A DNA stretch of 35,601 nucleotides from Christensenella sp. UBA1782 (GCA_002315475.1 DCGI01000057.1:1-35601); one strand, 5' to 3'; positions 9,419-17,868 are shown, counted from the first letter of the stretch. Numbers and translations are program-made. Notes: generated by a model not told the origin, from the letters alone.

Positions 9419-10186
9419 ATGGAAGTTTTTTCACTCGGGAGCGGTTCCAAAGGGAATTGCATGGTTATCACCAACGGCAAAAATCACGTTATGATTGATG
9501 CGGGTATCGGCTATCGTCCGATGACGGCGAAGCTTGCGGAGATAGGACTTTCTTTGTCCGATATGGACGCCGTACTCGTTACGCACGAACACAGCGACCA
9601 TATCCGTTCTTTGCCGGAAGTTTCCGTTTTGGTGCCCGTATTCAGTCATGCGGATACCTTAGATGCCGCAGGCAGGTGTATACAGATACCATACGAACGG
9701 ACGAAAGAAATCGACGAAAGCGGTTTTTCGCTCGGTTCGTTTGACATTTTGCCTTTCCGTATCAACCACGACGCCGCCCATCCGCTCGGATTCGTCGTTC
9801 GGGATGAAAAAGATTCCGTTTGCTACATGACGGATACCGGCTATATCAGTAAAGGCATGATGGAAGTGGCGAAAGGTTGTAAAAAAATCGTATTGGAAAG
9901 TAATCACGATAAAGATATGTTGCAACGGGGATGCTATCCGCAGGTTCTGAAGAAGCGCATACTGTCCGACAGAGGACATTTGTGTAATGCCGAAACGGCT
10001 CTTTGCGCCATGGATTTTGTGTCGGCGGGTGCCGAACAAATTTTGCTTGCGCATCTAAGCGAAAATAATAATTTGTCCGAGCTTGCCTATTGGACGACGC
10101 GTTCGTACTTAGACCGTTGCGGCGTGGAAAGGAATGCGGTGACCATTCGAGTTGCCACCCAAAAGGAAACGGTGCATTTGCTATGA
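9419..10186 (+). CDS. walJ: WalJ/YycJ-type metallo-beta-lactamase-fold hydrolase
   Basis: This 255-residue cytoplasmic MBL-fold enzyme opens directly with the beta-strand and turn SLGSGSKGN typical of the WalJ (YycJ) family. The metal-binding HxHxDH motif is THEHSDH at 55-61. Later family landmarks are also visible: the HDAAHPLGF stretch, MTDTGY, LESNHD and the C-terminal LAHLSENNN. In Bacillus relatives WalJ sits beside the WalRK cell-wall regulators and is linked to cell-wall metabolism or DNA processing; its substrate is not settled. Here WalRK are absent but rlmH lies three genes downstream, as in the Bacillus neighbourhood. AAGGAAGG abuts the ATG, so the ribosome-site spacing is unusually short, but the family N-terminus supports this start. 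Its stop overlaps the next start as ATGA. Confidence 0.88.
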   Translation: MEVFSLGSGSKGNCMVITNGKNHVMIDAGIGYRPMTAKLAEIGLSLSDMDAVLVTHEHSDHIRSLPEVSVLVPVFSHADTLDAAGRCIQIPYERTKEIDESGFSLGSFDILPFRINHDAAHPLGFVVRDEKDSVCYMTDTGYISKGMMEVAKGCKKIVLESNHDKDMLQRGCYPQVLKKRILSDRGHLCNAETALCAMDFVSAGAEQILLAHLSENNNLSELAYWTTRSYLDRCGVERNAVTIRVATQKETVHLL

Positions 10187-11046
10187 AGAAGATAGAAGAC
10201 AGACAGTTTTTCAGCGTGGTGTGCTACGCCATAGCTTTATTTGTCGGGACGGTCGGTTCCCTCGCACTTTCGGCATACTTTACCGAAAGCAACAATACCT
10301 ATATCTTTTTGAATTTCACCATACCGCAAGTTTGTTACGTTGCGTCGGTTGTGATTTTAGGAAAACTGCAAGGGTACGGCGGTAAAGACTTTTTGCAAAA
10401 AAAGAACGTGAAAGCAAGCGGCTACCTACTCGCCCTTTTGATAGGACTCGGGACTTTTGCCGTTGCGCTCATGCCCAATCAGGGTATTCAAATTCTTTTA
10501 CAAAAAATCGGCACGAGTGCAACGGTGACGGTACCTACCTTCGATACGCCCGTCGATTACGTTTTGGGGGTGTTGACCATTTGTATCCTTCCCGCCCTCG
10601 GAGAAGAACTGCTGTTTCGTAAAGTTTTCTGCGACGGACTGCGCGGAGCGAAGGAGTACAAAATCGTTTTGCTCGGCGGATTGTTTTTCAGTTTGTCCCA
10701 CTTGAATCTTGCACAAACCGTTCACCAATTCGTTTTGGGATGTATCCTTTGTTTTCTATATATTCGCACCGAAAACATAACGTTGACGATGGTGGTACAT
10801 TGTATCAACAACGTACTTGCCTTGTTTATCGAAGAAATGACCGGTGCCGATTTTTGGAGAAGTTGGATCGTACTCGGCATAGCGTTTGTGATAGGGTTCG
10901 TCTTGTTGGCGGTGAGTCTGTTGCTTCTAAGGAAGTTTTTCCCGAAGAAGGAAGAAACCGGCACAAAAATCAAAAAACCTACGGTGATTTTGCTGGGTAT
11001 TCTTGGCGTGCTTTGGGGTATAACCGTTGTTGCCGGATTATTGTAA
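10183..11046 (+). CDS. CPBP-family intramembrane metalloprotease, copy 1
   Basis: This 287-residue multi-spanning membrane protein carries the three CPBP (Abi/CAAX protease) motifs: EExxxR as GEELLFR with E141, E142 and R146; motif 2 with H173 in FFSLSHL; and motif 3 with H206 and N210 in VVHCINN. These residues form the putative metal site within the membrane. Family members include the eukaryotic Rce1 CAAX protease and bacterial proteins linked to bacteriocin self-immunity; most bacterial substrates are unknown. About eight hydrophobic segments are seen. It overlaps walJ by 4 bases (ATGA) and is followed after 8 bases by a second CPBP gene. The longer frame back to 10090 lies inside walJ and is not used. 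Confidence 0.9.
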   Translation: MKKIEDRQFFSVVCYAIALFVGTVGSLALSAYFTESNNTYIFLNFTIPQVCYVASVVILGKLQGYGGKDFLQKKNVKASGYLLALLIGLGTFAVALMPNQGIQILLQKIGTSATVTVPTFDTPVDYVLGVLTICILPALGEELLFRKVFCDGLRGAKEYKIVLLGGLFFSLSHLNLAQTVHQFVLGCILCFLYIRTENITLTMVVHCINNVLALFIEEMTGADFWRSWIVLGIAFVIGFVLLAVSLLLLRKFFPKKEETGTKIKKPTVILLGILGVLWGITVVAGLL

Positions 11047-11054
11047 GGAGTAAA

Positions 11055-12068
11055 ATGTCGAAAACTTTCAAAACTTGTACCATCTTTTTTATATCGGCAT
11101 TGTCGTTGGTTTTGAGCCGTATGATTGTTACCTACATCGATCTCGGCGAGTATTTGGTTACCATTATTTTTTCGGTTATGGTACAGATTCTCGGCATGGG
11201 CATCGTTCCGATGCTTCTGTATCGTTTTTGGGTGAAAGACAACGTCATGACGGGTTTTTATATGCGTGAAAAAGTACATCCCGCCGTTTATTTGCTTGCC
11301 GTCGCGTTAGGGTTGTTCGTGCATTTACTGATTATGGGTAGCGGTTCTTTGTTCGCTATCCTCTTAAAACTGTTGGGATATAAATATACGATAGGTTCCG
11401 ACGTCGTGTTCAGTAACGTGGGTGTGTTGGTTTTGGAAATCATTACCGGTGCTATTTTCCCTGCCATATTTGAGGAAATGAATTATCGGGGAATGGGTAT
11501 GCAAATGCTTTCCAACGTCAAGAGCGACCGAAAAGTCATCCTGCTTACGGCACTTCTATTCGGGTTGGGACATCAAAACGTTGCACAGACAGGGTATGCG
11601 TTCGTGGCGGGGTTGGTCATAGGCTATATCGCCGTCAAGACGAAAAGCATCTTTCCGGGAATGATTATTCACTTTATCAACAACGCACTCAGTGCGATGA
11701 TTTCCTATTCCGAACAGCATGACGGCGCGTTGGCAAACGTACACGAAGCCCTTTGTTCCATCGTCTTCCAAAACGTCATCATGGTCATCATTTTCACGTT
11801 GTTGGACGTCATTTTGGTGGTTTTGTTGCTACGTTATATCGGGAAGTTAAGTACCCCGAAAATAACGGAACAGATACCCGAAGGACAGTATTATTATCCG
11901 GACAGAATGCAGTATATCGACGATTTGTTCGGCTTTCCGTCGGTGCCGACCGAAAAGAAACCCACGCATAAAAAAGTGCATTATTCGGAATACGCCTTTT
12001 TGTTCGCTACCTTTGTATTGATGATATTGAATACGCTTTTTACGTTTGTTTGGGGATTGTGGCGGTGA
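11055..12068 (+). CDS. CPBP-family intramembrane metalloprotease, copy 2
   Basis: This 337-residue multi-spanning membrane protein has the same CPBP residues: E140, E141 and R145 (FEEMNYR), H173 (FGLGHQNVAQ) and H206 with N210 (IIHFINN). The positions match copy 1 almost exactly, which points to an old tandem duplication, although the sequences have diverged widely. A polar loop of about 60 residues (roughly 265-320, rich in Pro, Tyr and charged residues) and a last hydrophobic helix are added at the C-terminus and are absent from copy 1. AGGAG (11046-11050) lies 4 bases before the ATG. The stop overlaps the rlmH start as GTGA. The substrate is unknown; a membrane-proteolysis role beside WalJ is inference. 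Confidence 0.9.
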   Translation: MSKTFKTCTIFFISALSLVLSRMIVTYIDLGEYLVTIIFSVMVQILGMGIVPMLLYRFWVKDNVMTGFYMREKVHPAVYLLAVALGLFVHLLIMGSGSLFAILLKLLGYKYTIGSDVVFSNVGVLVLEIITGAIFPAIFEEMNYRGMGMQMLSNVKSDRKVILLTALLFGLGHQNVAQTGYAFVAGLVIGYIAVKTKSIFPGMIIHFINNALSAMISYSEQHDGALANVHEALCSIVFQNVIMVIIFTLLDVILVVLLLRYIGKLSTPKITEQIPEGQYYYPDRMQYIDDLFGFPSVPTEKKPTHKKVHYSEYAFLFATFVLMILNTLFTFVWGLWR

Positions 12069-12505
12069 TAAAAGTCAATATCGTGGCAGTCGGTCGACTG
12101 AAAGAAAGTTTTTTCGAAGAAGCGGTTGCGGAGTACGTCAAACGGCTTGCTCGGTTTTGTTCGGTAAAAGTGATGGAAATCCCCGACGGCAAAAGTCCCG
12201 AAGCCGAAGGGGCGGAGATTTTGAAAAAGTTGACGGGTTGCGTGATTCTTTGCGACGTGCAGGGAAAACTGATTTCTTCGGAAGATTTGGCGACCATAAT
12301 CGATACCAAAGTCAGCGGCGGAAAAAGCGAACTGACCTTCGTTATCGGCGGGAGCGAGGGACTGAGCGAAGCGGTCAAAAAAGTCGGCGAGGAAAAAATT
12401 TCCTTCGGCAGGGTTACCTTTCCGCATCGGTTGATGCGCGTCATTTTGGCAGAACAGGTGTATCGAGCTTTTACCATACTCAACGGTACGCCGTATCATA
12501 AATAA
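12065..12505 (+). CDS. rlmH: 23S rRNA pseudouridine-1915 N3-methyltransferase RlmH
   Basis: This 146-residue protein matches RlmH of the SPOUT superfamily from end to end: N-terminal KVNIVAVGRLKE, the SAM-binding knot loop FVIGGSEGL (92-100), and the conserved tail ILAEQVYRAF...PYHK, which forms the C-terminal active-site region. RlmH works as a homodimer that methylates pseudouridine 1915 in helix 69 of 23S rRNA on the assembled ribosome. The family is usually about 155-160 residues, so this is slightly short in the middle. The GTG at 12065 gives the expected N-terminus and a 4-base overlap with the CPBP gene; upstream TTG and GTG codons at 12050 and 12059 are possible but lie further inside that gene. 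Confidence 0.95.
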   Translation: MIKVNIVAVGRLKESFFEEAVAEYVKRLARFCSVKVMEIPDGKSPEAEGAEILKKLTGCVILCDVQGKLISSEDLATIIDTKVSGGKSELTFVIGGSEGLSEAVKKVGEEKISFGRVTFPHRLMRVILAEQVYRAFTILNGTPYHK

Positions 12506-12507
12506 GG

Positions 12508-12543
12508 TTTTTGCCGCATACGGTAAAACGTATGGGTGCAAAA
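12508..12543 (+). promoter_or_regulatory. Imperfect hairpin between rlmH and the M14 peptidase gene
   Basis: Outer arms TTTTGC (12509-12514) and GCAAAA (12538-12543) and inner arms CATACG (12517-12522) and CGTATG (12529-12534) enclose the loop GTAAAA. The structure runs right up to the ATG at 12543, and no clear Shine-Dalgarno is seen before that start. There is no downstream U-tract on the plus strand, so it is not a normal intrinsic terminator. A role in translation or mRNA processing is inference. Confidence 0.5.
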
Positions 12544-13328
12544 TGAAAAAAGAAAGTATAGGAACGACTGCCTTCGGTCGTGAAATCCCCCTGTTTCGTT
12601 CGGAAAGAGAGGATGCCGCAGTACTTCTCGTGGGCGGTATCCACGCAAGAGAATGGATTACGTGCGACCTTTTGGAAACGCTTACGGCAAGTGAAAAGGT
12701 TACCATCGACCACGTTCCTTGTTTGAATCCCGACGGAGTTGCGTTGGCAAAATACGGACTTTCTTCGGTGGAACGGAAGGAAGACCGCGACCGTCTGGTA
12801 CGCTTAAACGGGGGAGAAGACTTTTCTCTGTGGAAAAGTAACGGCATGGGCGTAGATATTAACGTCAATTTCGACGCCGATTGGGGGGAGGGTAAAAAGA
12901 ATCTTACCACCGCCGGCAGAGAAAATTATATCGGCGTTTCTCCCGAAAGCGAACGGGAAACGCAGGCGGTTTGTGCGTTGATTCGTCGACGACGATACAG
13001 CCTCGTCGTCTGTTACCACTGTTTGGGAGAGGAAGTCTATTGGGGGTACGATTGGAATTTTCGCCACTACGAGGAAGCCAAACGGTACGCCGATTTTTTG
13101 GGGTATGAACTCACCCGCAGCGAAGGCTCGTGCGGCGGCTTAAAGGATTGGTACTGCACGCATTTTGCCGGTCTCGGCTTGACCGTCGAAGTCGGCAAGG
13201 ACGATTGGGGACACCCCTGTCCGCAAGAAAAATTAAAAGAACTGTCGGCAACTCATCGGGGAAGCTTGGCGCTATTGGAAGAAACGGGAGGACAACTTGC
13301 ACGAAAGATTCATGGAGGAAGCCATTAA
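12543..13328 (+). CDS. M14-family zinc carboxypeptidase, probable gamma-D-glutamyl-meso-DAP peptidase type
   Basis: This 261-residue protein has no signal peptide, so it is probably cytoplasmic. The zinc site is complete: H34 and E37 in HAREW, H159 in CYHCLGEEVYW, and the general base E216 in LTVEVG. NPDG (62-65) is also present. The substrate-carboxylate motif NRNF of digestive carboxypeptidases reads DINVNF here (105-110), so the usual Arg is replaced by Val; loss of that Arg is seen in the M14C peptidases that cleave gamma-D-Glu-meso-DAP bonds in murein peptides. A cytoplasmic role in recycling imported murein peptides is a reasonable inference. The last 32 bases overlap tadA. No good ribosome site precedes the ATG; a hairpin does instead. 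Confidence 0.85.
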   Translation: MKKESIGTTAFGREIPLFRSEREDAAVLLVGGIHAREWITCDLLETLTASEKVTIDHVPCLNPDGVALAKYGLSSVERKEDRDRLVRLNGGEDFSLWKSNGMGVDINVNFDADWGEGKKNLTTAGRENYIGVSPESERETQAVCALIRRRRYSLVVCYHCLGEEVYWGYDWNFRHYEEAKRYADFLGYELTRSEGSCGGLKDWYCTHFAGLGLTVEVGKDDWGHPCPQEKLKELSATHRGSLALLEETGGQLARKIHGGSH

Positions 13329-13746
13329 ACAGGCGAGAAAAGCCTTTGAGGAAGAAGAAATCCCCATCGGCTGCGTTATCGTGTGTGGCGATAAAATCAT
13401 AGCCCGAGCGAGAAATTCCAAAATCAAGGATAACGATTCTCTTGCCCATGCCGAACTGAAAGCCATACGGAAGGCACAAAAGAAACTCGGCACGAAATAC
13501 CTATACGACTGTACTCTCTACGTGACGGTAGAGCCTTGCGCCATGTGTGCGGGAGCATTGGTAAATGCGAGAGTCGGGAAACTTGTTTTCGGTGCAAAGG
13601 AACCCAAAACGGGTTGTTGCGGAAGTTTATACAATATCGTCGCCGACGAAAGGCTGAATCATCGGATTCCGACGGAGAGCGGTATATTACGGGAAGAATG
13701 TGAAAAAATCATGAAAGAGTTTTTTGTGAAAAGGAGAAACGTATGA
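13297..13746 (+). CDS. tadA: tRNA adenosine(34) deaminase TadA
   Basis: This 149-residue zinc deaminase converts A34 to inosine in tRNA-Arg(ACG), needed to read CGU, CGC and CGA codons. The active site is complete: HAE at 51-53 and PCxxC at 80-84 (EPCAMCAGA). The family landmark VFGAKEPKTGCCGSLYN is also present, which separates TadA from cytidine and guanine deaminases. The start is TTG at 13297, set by GGGAGGA (13286-13292) just upstream; this gives the N-terminus HERFMEEAIKQARKA expected for TadA. The ATG at 13312 would leave the ribosome site 20 bases away. The gene begins inside the end of the M14 gene and its stop overlaps pth as ATGA, so translation is probably coupled. Confidence 0.93.
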   Translation: MHERFMEEAIKQARKAFEEEEIPIGCVIVCGDKIIARARNSKIKDNDSLAHAELKAIRKAQKKLGTKYLYDCTLYVTVEPCAMCAGALVNARVGKLVFGAKEPKTGCCGSLYNIVADERLNHRIPTESGILREECEKIMKEFFVKRRNV

Positions 13747-14309
13747 TAGTGGTCGGATTGGGAAATCCCGGAGAGGAATATGCGGATACTCTGCATAACT
13801 GCGGGTTTTGCGTGTTGGATGCCTTAGCGAAAAAGGTGGATAAAAAGCCGTTGAAAGCCGAATGTGACGCATTGACGTGCGTCTTGCAAATCAACGGTGA
13901 AAAAATTGTTCTTGCCAAGCCGTTGACGTACATGAACAACAGCGGTCTTGCCGTCAAGAGTCTGCTTGCTCGCTATAAGATGACGCCGGAAGAATTGATC
14001 GTCATCTACGACGATATTGATTTACCTCGGTTTACTTTGCGTGCGAGAGCGTCGGGGAGCAGTGGGACGCATAACGGTATGCGGAGCGTCGTTTCGTCCG
14101 TCGGTACCGAAAAATTCAAGCGTATCCGCATCGGCGTAGGCAGAAATCCTTTTGATTTGAAAGATTACGTTTTGAGTAAGTTCTCGAAAGAGGATAAACC
14201 GCACTTCGAAGAAGTTTTTGCGAAGGCGGCGGACTTTTTGTATGCTTTTTTACAAAACGGGGATTGGGATAAATTGATGAGAGAGGCAAATTCCGATAAA
14301 AATGCTTGA
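13743..14309 (+). CDS. pth: Peptidyl-tRNA hydrolase Pth
   Basis: This 188-residue enzyme releases tRNA from stalled peptidyl-tRNA by cleaving the ester bond. Catalytic and binding residues of bacterial Pth are all seen: N8 in GLGNPG, H18 in TLHNCGF, N66 in MNNSG, D91 in YDDIDLP and N111 in THNGMRS. The usual Arg before the catalytic His is Leu here, a minor change. Length is normal for the family. AAGGAG (13731-13736) lies 6 bases before the ATG. The gene overlaps tadA by 4 bases and mfd by 8. The pth-mfd pairing is conserved in Bacillota. Confidence 0.96.
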   Translation: MIVVGLGNPGEEYADTLHNCGFCVLDALAKKVDKKPLKAECDALTCVLQINGEKIVLAKPLTYMNNSGLAVKSLLARYKMTPEELIVIYDDIDLPRFTLRARASGSSGTHNGMRSVVSSVGTEKFKRIRIGVGRNPFDLKDYVLSKFSKEDKPHFEEVFAKAADFLYAFLQNGDWDKLMREANSDKNA

Positions 14310-17300
14310 TGAACTGTTTTTTCCGCAAGAGGGAGTTTTTTCCGAAGTCCACAAGGCTCTGGACGGTAAAAAGAATGTCGGCGTTTTCGTGGGCAGCGAG
14401 AATGCACGTTACCATATCACCGCTTTTCGCAAAAAACCGTTTTTATATATAGCAAGCGATTCCGCTTCGGCGAGGAGAGCGTACGAGCGTATTTACGAGT
14501 ATGGCGGAAACGTGGAGTTGTTTCCCGAGCGGGAAGACGTGCTTATCAAAAGAAAGGCGGTGGATTACGGCTTGCTCGCTTTGCGTATGCGCTTGTTATA
14601 CGCTTTTTCGCAAGGTACCTCCCTCGTCGTTACGGCGGAAACCCTTTTGCAGCGGTTCCCGAAAAAGGAACGTTTTTTACGGGCGATACTCACCTTTGAA
14701 GTGGGGAAGAGTATCGACACGTACGACCTCGGCGAAAGGCTGGCTGCCTCCGGATACCGTGGGGGCGGGGTGGACGGTCAGGCGACCTTCGGGATTCACG
14801 GAGAGACCGTCGACATTTGGCCGTTAGGCTCGGAAAACCCCTATCGCATCCTTCTTTTCGATTGCGAAGTGGAATCTATTCGCAAATTAAATCCCGAAAC
14901 CTTGATGAGCGAAGGAAACGAGGAGTCCCTTTGCGTGTTTCCCGCAACCGATATGTTTATCACTGATGGGGAAGCCAAAAAAATTGTTTTGGTATCCCAA
15001 AAGTGCCGAAAGAACGCTCCCAATGTCATTAACGAAGTGGGAAAAGAAGCCGAAGAAAAACTATTATTGAATCCGTCTTCTCCCCTAAACACTTTCTTTT
15101 TGCCGTTCTGTAAAGAAACGACGGATTGCATTTATTCCTATTTGCCGTCAGACGGGATTATCGTTTTGGACGATTCCAGACAGTTGGAAGACAAGGTAAA
15201 GCTGTTACTGAATACCTTCCGTATGCGTGTGGAATCCATGAAGGGTTCTTCCTTATATACCATTCATAAAGACGCCGTTTTACGGGAAGAACAGATTATG
15301 AACTTTTCCGCACCCGTTCTCGGATTCGACCGTCTTACGGGAAGAACGGGCATGTTTCGTCCGCAGGAGATATTCAGTATCAACGCCCGTTCTTTGCCTC
15401 CGTTTTATACCGATATGGAAAACTTTTTCCGAGAGATTGCGGCGCAGAACCAAGCCGGCGTCAAAATTCGCATTTACGTATCCAACGAAATCGGGAAAAA
15501 ATCCATGACCGAGGCTTTGACCGATCATGGCATCGGGGTACAAACTTCTTCCCCTACCGCCGTTTTGTCGGTGGAGGTCGGTATCGTGTCGTACGGTTTT
15601 CTGTATCCGACCGAAAAGTTACTGTGCGTCGGTATCAACGATATTTCCAGAAAAACGGTATCCGTTTATAAATCGGAAGAACATAAACGGGTGGTTTTCG
15701 AGTTGCCGGAAAAAGGGGATTACGTCGTACACGAGAAGCATGGTATCGGTATCAGCGAGGGCATGCAGAGACTCAAAACCATTTTGGGAGAGTATGACTA
15801 TTACGTGATTCTTTATAAGGACGACAGCCGTCTGTACGTCCCTGCCGACCAGCTCGGCAAGGTACAAAAGTATACCGGTTCCGACAAACCCGCTCTGCAT
15901 CGGCTCGGTGGTGCCGACTTTGAAAGAGTCAAGAAGAAGGTACGGGCGAGCGTCAAAGAAATGGCGTTCGATTTGCTGACTTTGTATCGCTCCCGTTACA
16001 ATAAAAAAGGGTACGTTTATCCGCCCGATACGGTTTGGCAAAAGGAAATGGAAGACGACTTCGAATACACCGAAACGGAAGATCAAATCAACGCCGTCCG
16101 AGATATAAAAGCCGATATGGAAAGCGGCAAAGTCATGGACAGATTGCTTTGCGGGGACGTCGGATACGGCAAAACCGAAGTCGCCCTTCGCATCATCTTC
16201 AAAACCGTTTTGGAGGGGAAGCAGGCGGCGTTTTTGGCACCTACCACCATTTTGAGTCAACAACATTATAATTTAGTTTGCGCCCGGTTTAACAAGTATA
16301 AAATTAAAGTTGTGCAATTATCCCGTTTCGTGCCCCAAGACGTACAGAAAAGAAACCTAAAATCTATAGAAAGCGGTGAAGCGAGCGTTATTATCGGGAC
16401 GCACAGACTGCTTTCGCAGGATGTGGTGTTCCATGACTTAGGCTTATTGGTGCTTGACGAAGAACAACGTTTCGGCGTCGAACAAAAAGAGAAATTAAAA
16501 CTGTTCCGTAATCAAGTCAATATATTAAGTCTTTCGGCTACGCCCATCCCGAGAACGCTGCATATGTCGTTGTCGGGGATTCGGGATATTTCCACGTTGG
16601 AGACGCCGCCGCAGGACAGACTCCCCGTAGAAACCTACGTGGCGGAATACAGCGACGACTTATTGAAAGATGCCGTCGAAAAAGAACTGGCTCGGGGCGG
16701 ACAGGCTTTCATATTATATAATCGCGTGGAGGGGTTGGATAAGTTTGCCGCCAAGGTGGAAGAAATCTTAGGTTCCGACGTATCGGTAACCTATGCACAC
16801 GGGCGCATGGACGAGGGACAGACGGAAAATCGTATTCGGGACTTTTACGAAGGCAGGGTAAAAGTTTTGGTGTCCACCACCATTATCGAAAACGGCGTAG
16901 ACATACCCAACGCCAATACCCTTTTCGTCATCGGATCCGAACGGCTCGGGCTTTCGCAGATGTATCAACTTCGAGGCAGAGTGGGCAGAAGCAACGTTTT
17001 GGGATACGCTTATTTTACCATACCGAAAGATCGAGTTTTGACGACCGACGCCATAAAACGTTTGGAGGCGGTCACCGATAACACCCGGCTCGGAAGCGGA
17101 TTCAGTATTGCTTTGCGAGATTTGGAAATTCGAGGGGCGGGAAACGTCCTCGGAAAAGAGCAACACGGACAGATGGTCAAAGTGGGATACGAGATGTACT
17201 TGAAGCTTGTCAAAGAGGGCATTGACGAATTGCAGGGTATTGCTTCCGCCATCGACCGCAATACCGAAGTGAAAGCGGAAGGGAATTTTGTGTTGGACGA

Positions 17301-17697
17301 AAAAAGTATTCCCGACCAACGTGCCAGAGTGGCTTTTTATAAAACGGTTTCCACCCTTTCGACGTTGGAAGAAGGAAAAGCGTATTTCCGCCGTTTGAAA
17401 GAACTGTACGGGAAACTGCCCGACAATACCGAGAGCATCTTAAAAGTTTCCATCGTTAAGAACATGGGGAACAAGGCGGGAGCCAAGACCATTCGCATCG
17501 GACCGGTTTGCGATATTCAATTTTTTGATTCTTCCTGTCTTACCGACGAACACTTGTTCGAAGCAATGGAGTTTTATAAGGGGCGTGCGGTTTTGACACC
17601 GTCCGATACGCCTACGGTTACGTTCGCCACGCCGAATTTAACCATGCCCATGAAAATCAATTTGATTCTGCAATTTTTGGGAAAAATGTTAAAGTAA
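14302..17697 (+). CDS. mfd: Transcription-repair coupling factor Mfd
   Basis: This 1131-residue DNA translocase removes RNA polymerase stalled at lesions and recruits UvrA. Domains are in the normal order: a UvrB-like N-terminal region, a CarD-like RNA-polymerase-interacting domain near 470 (GDYVVHEKHGIGI), and a RecG-like helicase with Walker A GDVGYGKTE near 617-626, the DEEQ box (LDEEQRFGV) near 718, SATPIPRT, and the GRVGRS motif VI. The C-terminal TRCF domain follows. Length is typical. It starts 8 bases inside pth, and its stop ends the long co-directional run that began at 179. The next gene has its own promoter. Confidence 0.97.
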   Translation: MLDELFFPQEGVFSEVHKALDGKKNVGVFVGSENARYHITAFRKKPFLYIASDSASARRAYERIYEYGGNVELFPEREDVLIKRKAVDYGLLALRMRLLYAFSQGTSLVVTAETLLQRFPKKERFLRAILTFEVGKSIDTYDLGERLAASGYRGGGVDGQATFGIHGETVDIWPLGSENPYRILLFDCEVESIRKLNPETLMSEGNEESLCVFPATDMFITDGEAKKIVLVSQKCRKNAPNVINEVGKEAEEKLLLNPSSPLNTFFLPFCKETTDCIYSYLPSDGIIVLDDSRQLEDKVKLLLNTFRMRVESMKGSSLYTIHKDAVLREEQIMNFSAPVLGFDRLTGRTGMFRPQEIFSINARSLPPFYTDMENFFREIAAQNQAGVKIRIYVSNEIGKKSMTEALTDHGIGVQTSSPTAVLSVEVGIVSYGFLYPTEKLLCVGINDISRKTVSVYKSEEHKRVVFELPEKGDYVVHEKHGIGISEGMQRLKTILGEYDYYVILYKDDSRLYVPADQLGKVQKYTGSDKPALHRLGGADFERVKKKVRASVKEMAFDLLTLYRSRYNKKGYVYPPDTVWQKEMEDDFEYTETEDQINAVRDIKADMESGKVMDRLLCGDVGYGKTEVALRIIFKTVLEGKQAAFLAPTTILSQQHYNLVCARFNKYKIKVVQLSRFVPQDVQKRNLKSIESGEASVIIGTHRLLSQDVVFHDLGLLVLDEEQRFGVEQKEKLKLFRNQVNILSLSATPIPRTLHMSLSGIRDISTLETPPQDRLPVETYVAEYSDDLLKDAVEKELARGGQAFILYNRVEGLDKFAAKVEEILGSDVSVTYAHGRMDEGQTENRIRDFYEGRVKVLVSTTIIENGVDIPNANTLFVIGSERLGLSQMYQLRGRVGRSNVLGYAYFTIPKDRVLTTDAIKRLEAVTDNTRLGSGFSIALRDLEIRGAGNVLGKEQHGQMVKVGYEMYLKLVKEGIDELQGIASAIDRNTEVKAEGNFVLDEKSIPDQRARVAFYKTVSTLSTLEEGKAYFRRLKELYGKLPDNTESILKVSIVKNMGNKAGAKTIRIGPVCDIQFFDSSCLTDEHLFEAMEFYKGRAVLTPSDTPTVTFATPNLTMPMKINLILQFLGKMLK

Positions 17698-17717
17698 AGG
17701 TTGCTTTCGACGTCCAA

Positions 17718-17799
17718 GAGGGCGGGGAAGACACGTTCTCCCCCGCACCCTCGTTTGCAGCGGATTTTCCGTTCGGGAACGGAATGAAACTTTTATTGT
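17718..17799 (+). terminator. Two hairpins after mfd, possible weak terminator
   Basis: A first hairpin pairs GAGGG/CGGGG (17718-17727) with CCCCG/CCCTC (17741-17752), with a two-base bulge and no U-run after it. A second pairs TTCCGTT (17767-17773) with AACGGAA (17778-17784) around CGGG and is followed by a partly U-rich stretch (CTTTTATTGT). The second is the better terminator candidate. The rest of the gap up to 17839 is AT-rich and otherwise featureless. Confidence 0.4.
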
Positions 17800-17839
17800 A
17801 TTATTATATAATAAAATAAGATTAGTTTCTATTATTTAC

Positions 17840-17868
17840 TTGATTTCGAAGCGTAAGTGTTGTATACT
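17840..17868 (+). promoter_or_regulatory. Sigma-A-type promoter of PrsA-like lipoprotein and kinase
   Basis: TTGATT (17840-17845) and TATACT (17863-17868) are separated by 17 bases. AAGGAG (17898-17903) follows at the right distance for the downstream start. The unit it drives would be the PrsA-like lipoprotein and the amino acid kinase, ending at the terminator at 21383-21408. Confidence 0.7.

Noticed and set aside
17718..17752. GC-rich hairpin as the main mfd terminator
   Set aside because: The stem is strong but is followed by CGTTTGCAGC rather than a U-tract; the later hairpin at 17767-17784 is a better, though still weak, candidate.
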